64,000 nt of DNA from Thermincola carboxydiphila. Lineage in GTDB: Bacteria > Bacillota > Thermincolia > Thermincolales > UBA2595. The notes beneath the pieces were generated by a model that made no database searches, was not told where the DNA came from, and saw only the letters and a program-made list of their open reading frames with translations. This document shows positions 35,139 to 44,900 of the stretch, piece by piece (position 1 is the first letter of the stretch; each line of letters starts with the position of its first letter). The translations under genes were made by a program, and so were the position numbers. The stretch spans positions 94,767 through 158,766 of the forward strand of contig JAENYP010000002.1 in assembly GCA_016841725.1 (NCBI GenBank), written 5' to 3'.

Positions 35139-36446
35139 TTATAAAATTGTCTTCTCCCCGACCATCCTCCTGGCACATTTCTGAACATTTTCCAGTATTT
35201 CCCCTTCATCAATAGTAAGGAGTTTCCTGTTCCGCATCACAACAGCGCCATCAACTATAACGGTATCCACATCTGATGACTGGGCGGCATATACAGTATG
35301 GGCTATCAGGTCATGCTTGGGATAGAGGTGGGGCTTTTCAAAATCAATCAGGATAATATCGGCCTTATATCCCTGGCGTAACATTCCAATATCCAGCCCG
35401 AGAACCCTGCCTCCGTTTGCAGTGGCCATTTCCAGCGCCTGGTAGGAGGGAATTACCGTCGGGTCTCCGGTACTGACTTTTTGCAGGAGAGCGGCTGAGC
35501 GCATCTCCTCAAGCATGTCTAGGTTGTTGTTGCTGGCAGCTCCATCGGTACCAATGCCGACAATAACCCCCTGGGCCAGCATCTGAGCTACCGGGGCAAT
35601 TCCACTGGCCAGTTTCATATTGCTTTCAGGGTTGTGGACCACTCCTACGTTCTTTTCTTTAAGTATTTTGATGTCATTTTCGGTAACGTGAACACAGTGG
35701 GCTGCCAAAACACTGAAGTCCAGCACTCCACAATCATTTAAATACTCTGTGGGGGTCTTCTGGTACTGTTTTTTGATATCATCAAATTCTACCCGGGTTT
35801 CAGCCAGATGAATATGTACACCGGTACTGTATTTCCCGGCAATGGCCAGCACCTTTTTCAGGTAATCGGGAGGACAGGTGTATGGTGCATGAGGCCCTAC
35901 CAAGGTCTTGATCCTGCCATTTGCCGCTCCATTCCATTCTTCGATAAACTGTTCTGTCTCCACAAGGGCAGTTTGAGCGTTTGGATTCACTCCGACCATA
36001 CCCCGGGAAAGGCTGGCCCTGATACCACATTTGGCAACGGCACGGGCAACATCGTTCATAAAGAAGTACATATCGGCAAAACAGGTAGTCCCTGACTTGA
36101 GCAGTTCGAGAATGCACAGCATGGTCCCCCAGTATACGTCTTCCCCTGTCAGCCTGTCCTCCAGGGGCCAGATCCGCTGTTCCAGCCACTGCATCAGGGG
36201 AAGGTCATCTGCATAACTCCTAAGCAGTGTCATCGCCGCATGGGTATGGCAGTTTACAAAACCAGGCATGGCCACCATGCCACCGGCATCAATGGTTTCC
36301 TCAGCTCGCCAGTCCGGAGGTGCCTCCCCGGAAGCGCCGGCAAAGACGATTCTACTGTCTTCTATATGAATTTCTCCACCGTTAATAATCAGGTTTTCCT
36401 CAGTCATTGGGATAATAACGGCATTTGTTATCTTAAGTCTGCTCAT
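35139..36446 (-). CDS. mtaD: 5-methylthioadenosine / S-adenosylhomocysteine deaminase
   Basis: Amidohydrolase that deaminates methylthioadenosine and S-adenosylhomocysteine to the inosine analogues. The 435-residue protein has the metal site PGFVNCHTHAAM near 65-75, further ligands in HIHLAET and AAHCVHV, and the aspartate in GIGTDGAASNNNLDM. ATG 36446 has GGAGGGGG just before it; an earlier TTG at 36485 would overlap ahcY. It is the last gene of the mtnP-mtnA-ahcY-mtaD set. Neighbours agree with the substrate assignment. Confidence 0.92.
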   Translation of the reverse strand: MSRLKITNAVIIPMTEENLIINGGEIHIEDSRIVFAGASGEAPPDWRAEETIDAGGMVAMPGFVNCHTHAAMTLLRSYADDLPLMQWLEQRIWPLEDRLTGEDVYWGTMLCILELLKSGTTCFADMYFFMNDVARAVAKCGIRASLSRGMVGVNPNAQTALVETEQFIEEWNGAANGRIKTLVGPHAPYTCPPDYLKKVLAIAGKYSTGVHIHLAETRVEFDDIKKQYQKTPTEYLNDCGVLDFSVLAAHCVHVTENDIKILKEKNVGVVHNPESNMKLASGIAPVAQMLAQGVIVGIGTDGAASNNNLDMLEEMRSAALLQKVSTGDPTVIPSYQALEMATANGGRVLGLDIGMLRQGYKADIILIDFEKPHLYPKHDLIAHTVYAAQSSDVDTVIVDGAVVMRNRKLLTIDEGEILENVQKCARRMVGEKTIL

Positions 36447-36466
36447 AATCCCCCTCCTAATAATGC

Positions 36467-37720
36467 TTATTCCCCATGCTCCCATCCATACAGATACTTC
36501 TCCTGTTCAGGTGTCAGCCTGTCTATGGTGGTCCCCAGGGATTTAAGCTTGATTGCAGCAACACGCTTATCGATCTCCCCGGCAACCTTGTATACCCTGT
36601 TACCCAATTCCTTGCCATTTTCCAGCATATACTTGGCTGACAGGGCCTGGAGGGCAAAAGACATATCCATGATTTCAGCCGGGTGACCGTCACCTGCGGC
36701 AAGATTGACCAATCTTCCTTCTGCCAGCAAATATAGTTTTCTGCCATCTGGCAGCATGAATTCTTCTATGTTGTGCCTCACTGTGCGGGAGCCTGTGGCA
36801 GCAGCCTGCAGCTCCGGCTTATTGATTTCAACATCAAAATGTCCCGCATTGGCCAGCAAAGCGCCAGGCCTCATTTTTTCGTAGTGTTTCCCCCGGATAA
36901 CATCCTTACAGCCGGTAACGGTAATGAAAACATCACCCAAAGCAGCGGCGTCATCCATGCTCATAGTCGTAAAGCCATCCATATGTGCCTCAATGGCTTT
37001 TATGGGGTCAATCTCAGTAATTATAACCTTGGCGCCAAGTCCCTTGGCCTTCATGGCAATACCCTTGCCGCACCAGCCATACCCGGCCACAACTACCGTC
37101 TTCCCGGCCACAATCAGGTTAGTTGTCCGCATGATTCCGGTCCAGACAGACTCACCGGTCCCATACCGGTTATCGAACAGGTATTTGCACAGGGCATCAT
37201 TAACCGCCATCATAGGGAACTTAAGAATACCGGCCTTTTCCATGGCCTCCAGGCGCAGCACACCGGTTGTGGTTTCCTCACATCCCCCGATAACCTGTCC
37301 GGCCAGACTGCTGCATTCATTATGCAGCAGGTTTACCAGGTCGCCGCCGTCGTCAATGACTATATCAGGTTTGTTTTCCAACACCTTGATCAGGTGTCCT
37401 TTATATTCATCGGCAGTGGCATTGTACCATGAATATACCTTAATCTCATCTGCAGCAAGGGCAGCAGCCACATCATCCTGGGTAGACAGGGGATTGCTCC
37501 CTGATATGGAAACATCCGCACCTCCGGCCTTCAATACTGTGGCCAGATAGGCAGTTTTTGCCTCAAGGTGTATGCTTACAGCTACTTTTACCCCTTTAAA
37601 CACCTGGGTCTTTTCAAATTCTTCACGGATTTCATTAAGTACAGGCATATGCTCCCGTACCCAGTCAATCTTAAGTTTACCTGAAGGAGCAAGGTTGATA
37701 TCTCTGACGATGTAATCCAT
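36467..37720 (-). CDS. ahcY: Adenosylhomocysteinase
   Basis: Splits S-adenosylhomocysteine to adenosine and homocysteine using tightly bound NAD. The 417-residue protein has the NAD fold with VAGYGWCGKGIAMKAKGLGA, the substrate segment DDGGDLVNLLH and the C-terminal YLLAEGRLVNLAAGDGHP. It lacks the roughly 40-residue insert seen in some long bacterial forms. It is 13 nt after mtnA. It is the archaeal/eukaryotic-type route, used instead of the Pfs/LuxS route of many Firmicutes. Confidence 0.95.
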   Translation of the reverse strand: MDYIVRDINLAPSGKLKIDWVREHMPVLNEIREEFEKTQVFKGVKVAVSIHLEAKTAYLATVLKAGGADVSISGSNPLSTQDDVAAALAADEIKVYSWYNATADEYKGHLIKVLENKPDIVIDDGGDLVNLLHNECSSLAGQVIGGCEETTTGVLRLEAMEKAGILKFPMMAVNDALCKYLFDNRYGTGESVWTGIMRTTNLIVAGKTVVVAGYGWCGKGIAMKAKGLGAKVIITEIDPIKAIEAHMDGFTTMSMDDAAALGDVFITVTGCKDVIRGKHYEKMRPGALLANAGHFDVEINKPELQAAATGSRTVRHNIEEFMLPDGRKLYLLAEGRLVNLAAGDGHPAEIMDMSFALQALSAKYMLENGKELGNRVYKVAGEIDKRVAAIKLKSLGTTIDRLTPEQEKYLYGWEHGE

Positions 37721-37733
37721 TATGTAATCCTCC

Positions 37734-38765
37734 TTAAGTGAATAATTTTCGCAAACTTTTCTGATATGGCGGCCTTAGGATGCCCCGGTCTGTAATTATT
37801 GCCGTAACCAGATGATTTGGGGTGACATCAAAAGCCGGGTTAAAAACCTTTATACCTTGGGGAGCTATTTGCTGTCCAAAAACAGTGGTCACCTCAAATG
37901 CTTCCCTCTCCTCTATGATTATGTCATCACCCTTTTCCAGGTTCATATCAATTGTTGAAAAAGGGGCGGCAACGTAAAATGGAATCCCATGTTCCCGGCA
38001 CAGGACCGCAACTGTATAGGTGCCGATTTTATTGGCTACGTCGCCATTGGCTGTAATTCTGTCCGCACCTACCACAGCCAGGTCAATCATGCCTTTTTGC
38101 ATCAGATACCCGGCCATATTGTCAGTAATCAGGGTTACCGGGATACTGTCCTGCTGCAATTCCCAGGCCGTCAGCCTGGCTCCCTGGAGCAGTGGCCTGG
38201 TCTCATCGGCAAAAACCTGTACTTCCTTGCCGGATTCATGGGCAGCCCTGATAACACCAAGAGCGGTACCATAACCACCGGTGGCCAGAGCCCCGGCATT
38301 ACAGTGGGTTAAAATCCTGGCTCTGTGAGGTACAAGCCGGCTGCCAAACTTACCCATCTTTCGGTTCATTTCGATATCTTCCCGCAGAATCAGGTGGGCC
38401 TCGTTCAGAAGCAGTTTTTTCAGTTCAGGGACTCCTGAATCACCGGCAGTAAGGACCACCTTCATCATCCGGTCCAGGGCCCAGAAAAGATTAACCGCAG
38501 TTGGCCGCGTTGCCCCAAGCATCCGGGCGGCAGCTTCAATTTCATTTATAAAGGCTTTCCGGCCACTGCTTTCCGAGTGAAGCGCGGCCAGCGCCAAACC
38601 GTAAGCTGCAGCCGCACCAATAGCAGGCGCACCCCTTACCTTCATTTTTTTAACAGCCTCTGCCACTTCCTCCGCAGTACTGCAGGTAATATAGCTAACC
38701 TCAAGAGGAAGCCGGGTCTGGTCAAGCAGTGTCAGTCCCGTATCACACCATTCCATTGTTTTCAT
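37734..38765 (-). CDS. mtnA: S-methyl-5-thioribose-1-phosphate isomerase
   Basis: Converts methylthioribose-1-phosphate to methylthioribulose-1-phosphate in methionine salvage. It has 343 residues from ATG 38765 (AGGTG 8 nt upstream; the ATG at 38786 has none). The fold is that of eIF2B-like isomerases, with RGAPAIGAAAAYG near residue 48, THCNAGALATGGYGTALG with the catalytic cysteine, and VGADRITANGDVANKIGT with the catalytic aspartate. No mtnB/mtnK or later salvage genes are seen in the window. Confidence 0.95.
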   Translation of the reverse strand: MKTMEWCDTGLTLLDQTRLPLEVSYITCSTAEEVAEAVKKMKVRGAPAIGAAAAYGLALAALHSESSGRKAFINEIEAAARMLGATRPTAVNLFWALDRMMKVVLTAGDSGVPELKKLLLNEAHLILREDIEMNRKMGKFGSRLVPHRARILTHCNAGALATGGYGTALGVIRAAHESGKEVQVFADETRPLLQGARLTAWELQQDSIPVTLITDNMAGYLMQKGMIDLAVVGADRITANGDVANKIGTYTVAVLCREHGIPFYVAAPFSTIDMNLEKGDDIIIEEREAFEVTTVFGQQIAPQGIKVFNPAFDVTPNHLVTAIITDRGILRPPYQKSLRKLFT

Positions 38766-38819
38766 CGGCAAACACCTGTTTTTCATTTGATTATATTCGT
38801 CTAATTTTATTCATTTAGT

Positions 38820-39641
38820 TTAATTCATCTTAATATTTGTTTGCTTCCCCTTACCCAGAGAACCCCGTTCGCCGAGGGCATGCCCGCAGCGGCAGTTTCT
38901 TTCGCCAGGCATAATTTCAATTGTTTTCATAATAAGTTTTTTCAGGTTGGCATTATTTTTCTCCATTGCTTCCAGCACTTCAGCATGTGTCAGGAGATTA
39001 GGTGAAATACCGGCCGCAAAATTGGTAACCATGGCAAGTGTGCAGTAACATAGTTCAGCTTCCCTGGCGAGTACCACTTCCGGGATACTGGTCATCCCCA
39101 CCAGGGCGCCCCCCAGTTTACTGTACATTTTTATCTCAGCCGGAGTCTCAAACCGCGGCCCCTCGGTACAAACATATGTCCCTGTCACCTTAACCGGAAC
39201 GGCAGCCGCCTCGGCAGCAGCAGCCACCACTTTTCTTAAATCACTGCAGTAGGGTTCAGTCATGTCAATATGTACAACCCCGCTCCCCGGAGTGTCATAA
39301 AAGGTTTGAATTCTGTTTTTGGTAAAGTCAATAAACTGGTCCACCAGGACAATTTCACCCGGTATCATCTCCAGGTTGAGGGAACCAACCGCTCCGGTTG
39401 CCACCACACGCTCTACGCCAAGTTTCTTTAGAGCCATGATGTTCCCTCTGTAGTTCACCATGTGCGGTGGAACGGCATGGTCTGCACCGTGCCTGGGAAG
39501 AAAGGCAGCGCTTACCCCTTTGTACTCCCCTACCATTACCTTTATGATACCAAAATCAGTATTAACATGCTCCTCCGATATACCCTCAAGCATTTCGGCG
39601 TCATAAACACCGGTCCCGCCAATAATCCCGATTTTCACCAT
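38820..39641 (-). CDS. mtnP: S-methyl-5'-thioadenosine phosphorylase
   Basis: Phosphorolyses methylthioadenosine to adenine and methylthioribose-1-phosphate, the substrate of MtnA. The 273-residue protein shows the phosphate-binding GIIGGTGVY, FLPRHGADHAVPPHMVNYRGN, and the base-binding YVCTEGPRFETPAEI and VGMTSIPEV motifs. It lies 33 nt before mtnA and 46 nt after ftsY. Some homologues use 5'-deoxyinosine or related nucleosides, which would fit a partner deaminase such as MtaD. Confidence 0.93.
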   Translation of the reverse strand: MVKIGIIGGTGVYDAEMLEGISEEHVNTDFGIIKVMVGEYKGVSAAFLPRHGADHAVPPHMVNYRGNIMALKKLGVERVVATGAVGSLNLEMIPGEIVLVDQFIDFTKNRIQTFYDTPGSGVVHIDMTEPYCSDLRKVVAAAAEAAAVPVKVTGTYVCTEGPRFETPAEIKMYSKLGGALVGMTSIPEVVLAREAELCYCTLAMVTNFAAGISPNLLTHAEVLEAMEKNNANLKKLIMKTIEIMPGERNCRCGHALGERGSLGKGKQTNIKMN

Positions 39642-39687
39642 CTTAAATACCCCCGTTAATAATCAGATAACAAGCCTTCCCGGCTTT

Positions 39688-40599
39688 CTAAGCACCAAAT
39701 AATGCCTCCACAAATTCCGTGGGGTCAAATTCTCTGAGATCATCAATTTTTTCTCCCACCCCAACATACTTTACGGGGATGTTTAGCTCGGTTTTAATCC
39801 CTATAACTACGCCGCCTTTGGCTGTTCCATCCAGTTTGGTAAGGACAATTCCAGTCACTCCGGACGCTTCACCAAAAATCTTGGCCTGACTGATAGCGTT
39901 CTGCCCTGTGGCAGCATCCAGGACAAGCAGGACCTCATCAGGAGAATCAGGCAGTTCACGGGAAACCACCCGGAACAGTTTTTTCAGTTCTTCCATTAGG
40001 TTAGCTTTAGTGTGCAGCCGTCCTGCCGTATCAACTATGAGAATGTCAATATCCCTGGCTTTGGCGGCCTGTATGGCGTCATATACCACAGCGGCCGTGT
40101 CGGCGCCCTCACTGTGTTTGATAATATCGCACCCGACCCTGCCGGCCCATATCTGTAATTGGTCTATAGCAGCAGCCCGGAACGTGTCCCCTGCTGCCAG
40201 GAGCACCTTGCGGCCCTCTTCTCTGAAATTGTGGGCCAGTTTTCCGATGGTGGTCGTTTTCCCCACTCCGTTAACTCCCACGACCACAATTACCGCAGGT
40301 TTACTCCTAAGGTTTAAGCCCACCTGCTCTTCACCCATTATATCAGCAATCAGTTCTTTTAATATGTTTCTTAATTCAGCGGCATCATCAATTTTACGTT
40401 CCTTAACAATTTTCCTTAGATCCTCCACCAGTTCAATAGCTGTATTGACTCCCACATCAGCCTGAATCAGCAGTTCTTCAATTTCTTCATATAACTCTTC
40501 ATCAATCTTTTTGCCGCCACTGACAAGGGTTTCAATTTTGGCGACAAACCCCTGCCTGGTTTTGGTAAGACCCTCTTTAAGCTTTGAAAACAGTCCCAT
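39688..40599 (-). CDS. ftsY: Signal recognition particle receptor FtsY
   Basis: SRP receptor GTPase; with Ffh it docks ribosomes at the membrane. The 303-residue protein is a short NG form without the acidic A domain of enterobacteria. It has [18 protein letters not shown] near 108-125, [17 protein letters not shown] and [15 protein letters not shown]. It lies downstream of smc, as in most Firmicutes, but one gene removed. Confidence 0.97.
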   Translation of the reverse strand: MGLFSKLKEGLTKTRQGFVAKIETLVSGGKKIDEELYEEIEELLIQADVGVNTAIELVEDLRKIVKERKIDDAAELRNILKELIADIMGEEQVGLNLRSKPAVIVVVGVNGVGKTTTIGKLAHNFREEGRKVLLAAGDTFRAAAIDQLQIWAGRVGCDIIKHSEGADTAAVVYDAIQAAKARDIDILIVDTAGRLHTKANLMEELKKLFRVVSRELPDSPDEVLLVLDAATGQNAISQAKIFGEASGVTGIVLTKLDGTAKGGVVIGIKTELNIPVKYVGVGEKIDDLREFDPTEFVEALFGA

Positions 40600-40697
40600 T
40601 TGCGTTTCCCCCTGCCAATATACTGCAATTCCAATGATGGTTCTTTATAATCAAAAATCGGGTCAGGTTTTCACCTAACCCAAATATTGTAACATAA

Positions 40698-41837
40698 TCA
40701 CAGTCTTATCTCAATCGGTTTACACAAATTAGTATACTCCTGGGCCACGCCGAATTTACGGTTCCTGATTTCTGCTTCTTCCTGCGGGGTTTCAGCTTCA
40801 AAGAATTTCTGACCCAGTTCTTCATCTTCATCGGCAAACCGGTAAACATCATTGACAGCCTCTATTACCGTGGCGCCGCGCACCTTGCCGGCAGAATCAT
40901 GCCCAATGGCGACAATAGGGCGTCCCCAGGAACCGGGGCCGGCGGTAGCGTCTCCCATATGCATAACCCCGGTCCCTCCAGGGTGGGTATGCACAATCAC
41001 CGCATCCGGGGATACCTCATTGGCATATATATCCCGAAGAGATTTCCCCGAAATGTCCACACTGCTGGAAGCCAGCATACGCGACGGGACATATCCTATT
41101 CCCCCGACTACTATTTCCCCTTCCTGTACGATGTGGCCATTCTCATCTATTTTCCCCATGGCGGCAACTTCCCTGCCCTGACCTACTTCTGTAGACCTAC
41201 TAACAAGCTTTTCCGCAAATTCCCTGGAAATCGAATTCACTTTATGCTGCGGCAGTTTCCACTCTTTGGGGTTTTCCCGGGTATATGGAGGAAGTTCGGG
41301 TATTTCCGTCATCTCAAGCCTTACAGAAATCTCCAGGTATTTCAGGCTTAGTTCGGTGTTTTCACGCAATACCTCTTTTTCTTCCTCGGCTGTCCTGGCA
41401 GCAAGAATCCTCAATTCAACTTTCTCTGATTCAGTAGCCATATCAAAGTACTTTGCCCGGGGAAATACAATGCCCACCCCGGCCAGTTCACCGTGCTTTA
41501 CCCCGATGGCTATTACAGGCATATTGAAGAAGTCTGCAGCGGTGACATCTGTGATCAGGCCCGTTTTCCCCGGTCTGGTAGAAATGAAAACCGAATTATC
41601 CGGGATAGCTTCAAGACCTTCAATCACACTTTTCCCTTTCATCTCCGTGATATGTCCCAATAATTTTCTGAGGGGTATCCCGCTGAGCCCGCCCTCTGCC
41701 ACCGGTGTTATCCGGTCCACTATGCCCTGGTCATTTACGAAACCAAAACAGCCGGCATTACGCCCCTGGCTGATTTCTCTGGTAGTATCAACCAGCTTGT
41801 TAACAATGTAGTCGGCAATGCCTCTAACCTCTGTCAT
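40698..41837 (-). CDS. Tandem JAMM/Mov34-like protein of unknown function; first domain degenerate
   Basis: I do not know a named function. The 379-residue protein is an internal duplication. Residues about 7-125 and 204-330 align through EISQGRNAGCFGFV / EVGQGREVAAMGKI and the regions NSVFISTRPGKTGL / DAVIVHTHPGGTGV, ending PVIAIGVKHG / PIVAIGHDSA. The second copy has HTHP (His283, His285) and Asp296, the JAMM metalloprotease spacing HxHP-x6-x-x2-D, with His where Ser is usual. In the first copy these positions are Ser86, Arg88 and Thr97, so it cannot bind metal. ATG 41837 matches the start of the repeat; a TTG at 41924 would add a basic stretch. It sits between smc and ftsY. Confidence 0.7.
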   Translation of the reverse strand: MTEVRGIADYIVNKLVDTTREISQGRNAGCFGFVNDQGIVDRITPVAEGGLSGIPLRKLLGHITEMKGKSVIEGLEAIPDNSVFISTRPGKTGLITDVTAADFFNMPVIAIGVKHGELAGVGIVFPRAKYFDMATESEKVELRILAARTAEEEKEVLRENTELSLKYLEISVRLEMTEIPELPPYTRENPKEWKLPQHKVNSISREFAEKLVSRSTEVGQGREVAAMGKIDENGHIVQEGEIVVGGIGYVPSRMLASSSVDISGKSLRDIYANEVSPDAVIVHTHPGGTGVMHMGDATAGPGSWGRPIVAIGHDSAGKVRGATVIEAVNDVYRFADEDEELGQKFFEAETPQEEAEIRNRKFGVAQEYTNLCKPIEIRL

Positions 41838-41946
41838 ATTATATTTATTCCCCCGTGATTTTTGTGGGTCCAGCGGCAAACCCGCCTTAGACCCCCTTTT
41901 CTGCTTAGCTTTTCCGGGGGACAAAATTCATATGCGGTTAATTATT

Positions 41947-44900
41947 TCAGCTGACCTTGCCAATTTCATCACCAAGCTTCATGGAAACCAGTTTGGAAAC
42001 CCTGGCATCATCCATGGTTACCCCATAGATAACATCCGCAGCTTCCATGGTACCCTTACGGTGTGTAATCACAATAAACTGGGTGTTTACCGCAAACTCC
42101 TTCAGGAAAGCGGCAAACCTATCCACATTTGCCTCATCCAGGGAAGCCTCAATTTCGTCAAGCACACAGAACGGGCTTGGCTTTGTTTTTAGGATAGCAA
42201 ACAAGAGTGATATTGCTGTCAGCGCCCGCTCTCCCCCTGATAGCAGTGACAGGTGCTGGGGCTTTTTCCCGGGCGGCTGGGCTATAATGTCTATCCCCGT
42301 TTCCAGGACATTCTCACTGTCTGTTAATACCAACTCAGCCCTTCCTCCACCGAAGAGCCTGGAAAATACCAGGCCAAAATTCCGGTTGATTTCCTGAAAT
42401 GCTGTACTGAATTTGCTGGTCATTATCTGGTCCATCTCATCGATAACTTTGTAAAGGGATTCCTTTGCCTGCTCCATATCAGCATACTGTTTGGTCAGGA
42501 ATTCAAAGCGTTCCCTGACCCTTTCAAATTCCTCGATAGCGCCAATATTTACAGTTCCCAGGGCGGAGATTAATTCCCTGAGGTTCTTTATCCTTGAAGT
42601 GACCTCTCTCTTGTTCTGAATAACTGATTTCTTGAACAGGGCCTCTTCATAAGTGATCTCAAATTCTTCTCCCAGTTTGGTCAGGGAGTTTTCGATTTCA
42701 AATTCCAGTCTGGCCCTTTTCACATCTGAAGAATGAAGCTGTTCCCTGATAAGTCCCGTCTCCCTGGCCAGCTTTTTAATCACGCCTTCTTTTTCCATAA
42801 TGTGGGCCATGGCTGACTGCTTCTCGTTTTTACGTTCATTCAGCAGTTCTTCACCTTCACCCCTCTGCCTGCTTAAGTGCTCAACTGCCTCCAGATGGCC
42901 GGTGATTTCCTGCCGGAGCTGTTCCTTCAGGGAGTCAAATTCCATAACCTGGCCCTGTTTGCGCTGTACCTGGACCTCAATATCCTTGATGGCATCCCTG
43001 ACCCTGTCCATAATTTGGGCATAGTTGACTTCCTCCTGCTGCAGACCGGCCAGTTCCACCTTAATTCCGGTAACCTGCCGGGAAAGTTGGCTGCGTTCTT
43101 CTTCCCTGCTCTTAAGCCGCTTTTGCTGTGCCTCAATTTCTTTTCTGGTTTCGCCTTCTTTTGACTGCAGTTCCTGAAGACGCAGATGCATCTCTTTGAG
43201 GTTGGTTTGAACACTGCTCAATTCATTAACCAGATTGGTTTTTTCGTCCTCCACAAGATTTTCTGTGCTTTCAGCCCTGGCTTTATCATTTCTTAAAGTC
43301 TCCAGGTCCTTGTCAAGGGATGTCTTTTCAATCCAAAGCTCCTGAAGCCGGGATTCATTTTCCGCAATGTGCTGCCCACACTCATCGTATTCTTCCCTTA
43401 GAATGGCAGCCTGTTGCTCCAATTCGGCAACCTTGATTCTCAGGGTATCCCGCTGGCCCCTGGTTTCTGTGATCTCCCTGTTCCGCCCGAGAAGGTTGGA
43501 GCTTCCTTTTTTGTAGAACCCGCCCGTCATGGACCCCCCGGGGTTAACAACATCCCCGTCAAGGGTGACTATCTTCATGCTGTATCCGGTATCCCTGGCA
43601 GCCTGAGCGGCTGCCCTTATATCATCAACAATGATAACCCGGCCTAAGAGGTACTCAACTATATGTGAATACCTGGCTTCAGACTCCACCAGAGCGGAAG
43701 CCCTGCCGTATATACCATTGCCGGTAGAAACGGTTCCGTTTTTCTTCTCCTGATGAGGTTTGATAGTGTTCATAGGCAGAAAGGTTGCCCTGCCGAACCT
43801 GTTTTGTTTTAAATATTCGATAGCCTTCCTGGCATCACCGTCTGTTTGAGTCACAATGTGCTGGACTGCGCCTCCAAGGGCAACCTCGACAGCAGTCTCA
43901 TACTTTTTGGGAACATTGATAAGTTCGGCAACCACCCCGCAAATACCGGGACATTCCCGGCCTTTTTTGCCTGCCACCAACACTTCCCTGACACCCCTGA
44001 AATACCCCTCATAATCATTCTGCAGGTCTTCCAAAGCCTTGAGACGGGACGATTTATGGCCCAGCAGCTCACGATCCCGTTGCAGTTCCCCGGCCAGTTT
44101 TTTCAGCTGACCTGACAGTCCTGTTTTCCTCTCCTCAAAGCCGGTATTTTGGTTTTCCAGGCCTGCTATTGATTCTCTGACAGCCCCCAGTCCCGAATCA
44201 AGCTCTTTTTCCCTCTCTTTAATCCGGCTGTATTCTTGTTTCAGGGTATCACCCTGCTGCTCCAGATCATTTATCCTGCGGCCCAGGTTCTTAACTTCAA
44301 TTTCACCGGAATTAATTGCATTCCTGACTCCGGCAGTCTCATTTAATAAATCTATAATATCTGCTTTCTTTTCTTCGATTTTTTGCTGTTCTGCCACAAG
44401 CTCCTTTTCCAGCAGCAATAATTTATCCTCAGCCTGCTGCAGCTTTTTTCCGGTATCAGCCAGCTTGCTTCTGAGTTCCCCGAGGGACTGGGCATCACCG
44501 GCATGTCTGCTGCGCTCAGCCTCTTCTTTGCATTTCAGTTCCTCTATTTCACTGATGAGACCCTCTTTCCGGTTCCCGATATCCTGTAGTCTCTGGCGGG
44601 CCACCGTAATTTCGGCTTCCTTTTTTTCTATCAGGCTGCCGGTATCGTATATCCCTTTTTGCAGAGCGGCAATTTCTTCATCAAGTTTACTGTTAAGAAG
44701 TTTGTGTTCTTCTATCTCAGATTCGCGGTTTCTTAACCCGGTCTCCAAACCAATTATCTTTTGTTTCAGTTCATCATCCTGATCGTTAATTCCATCAAGT
44801 TTCAGTTTCTGGTCCTCAATTTGGTTAATTAATAGGTTTATCTCCAGTTCAACAAGCTCATTCCTGTATTCAAGGTATTCCCCGGCTTTTTTTGACTGCT

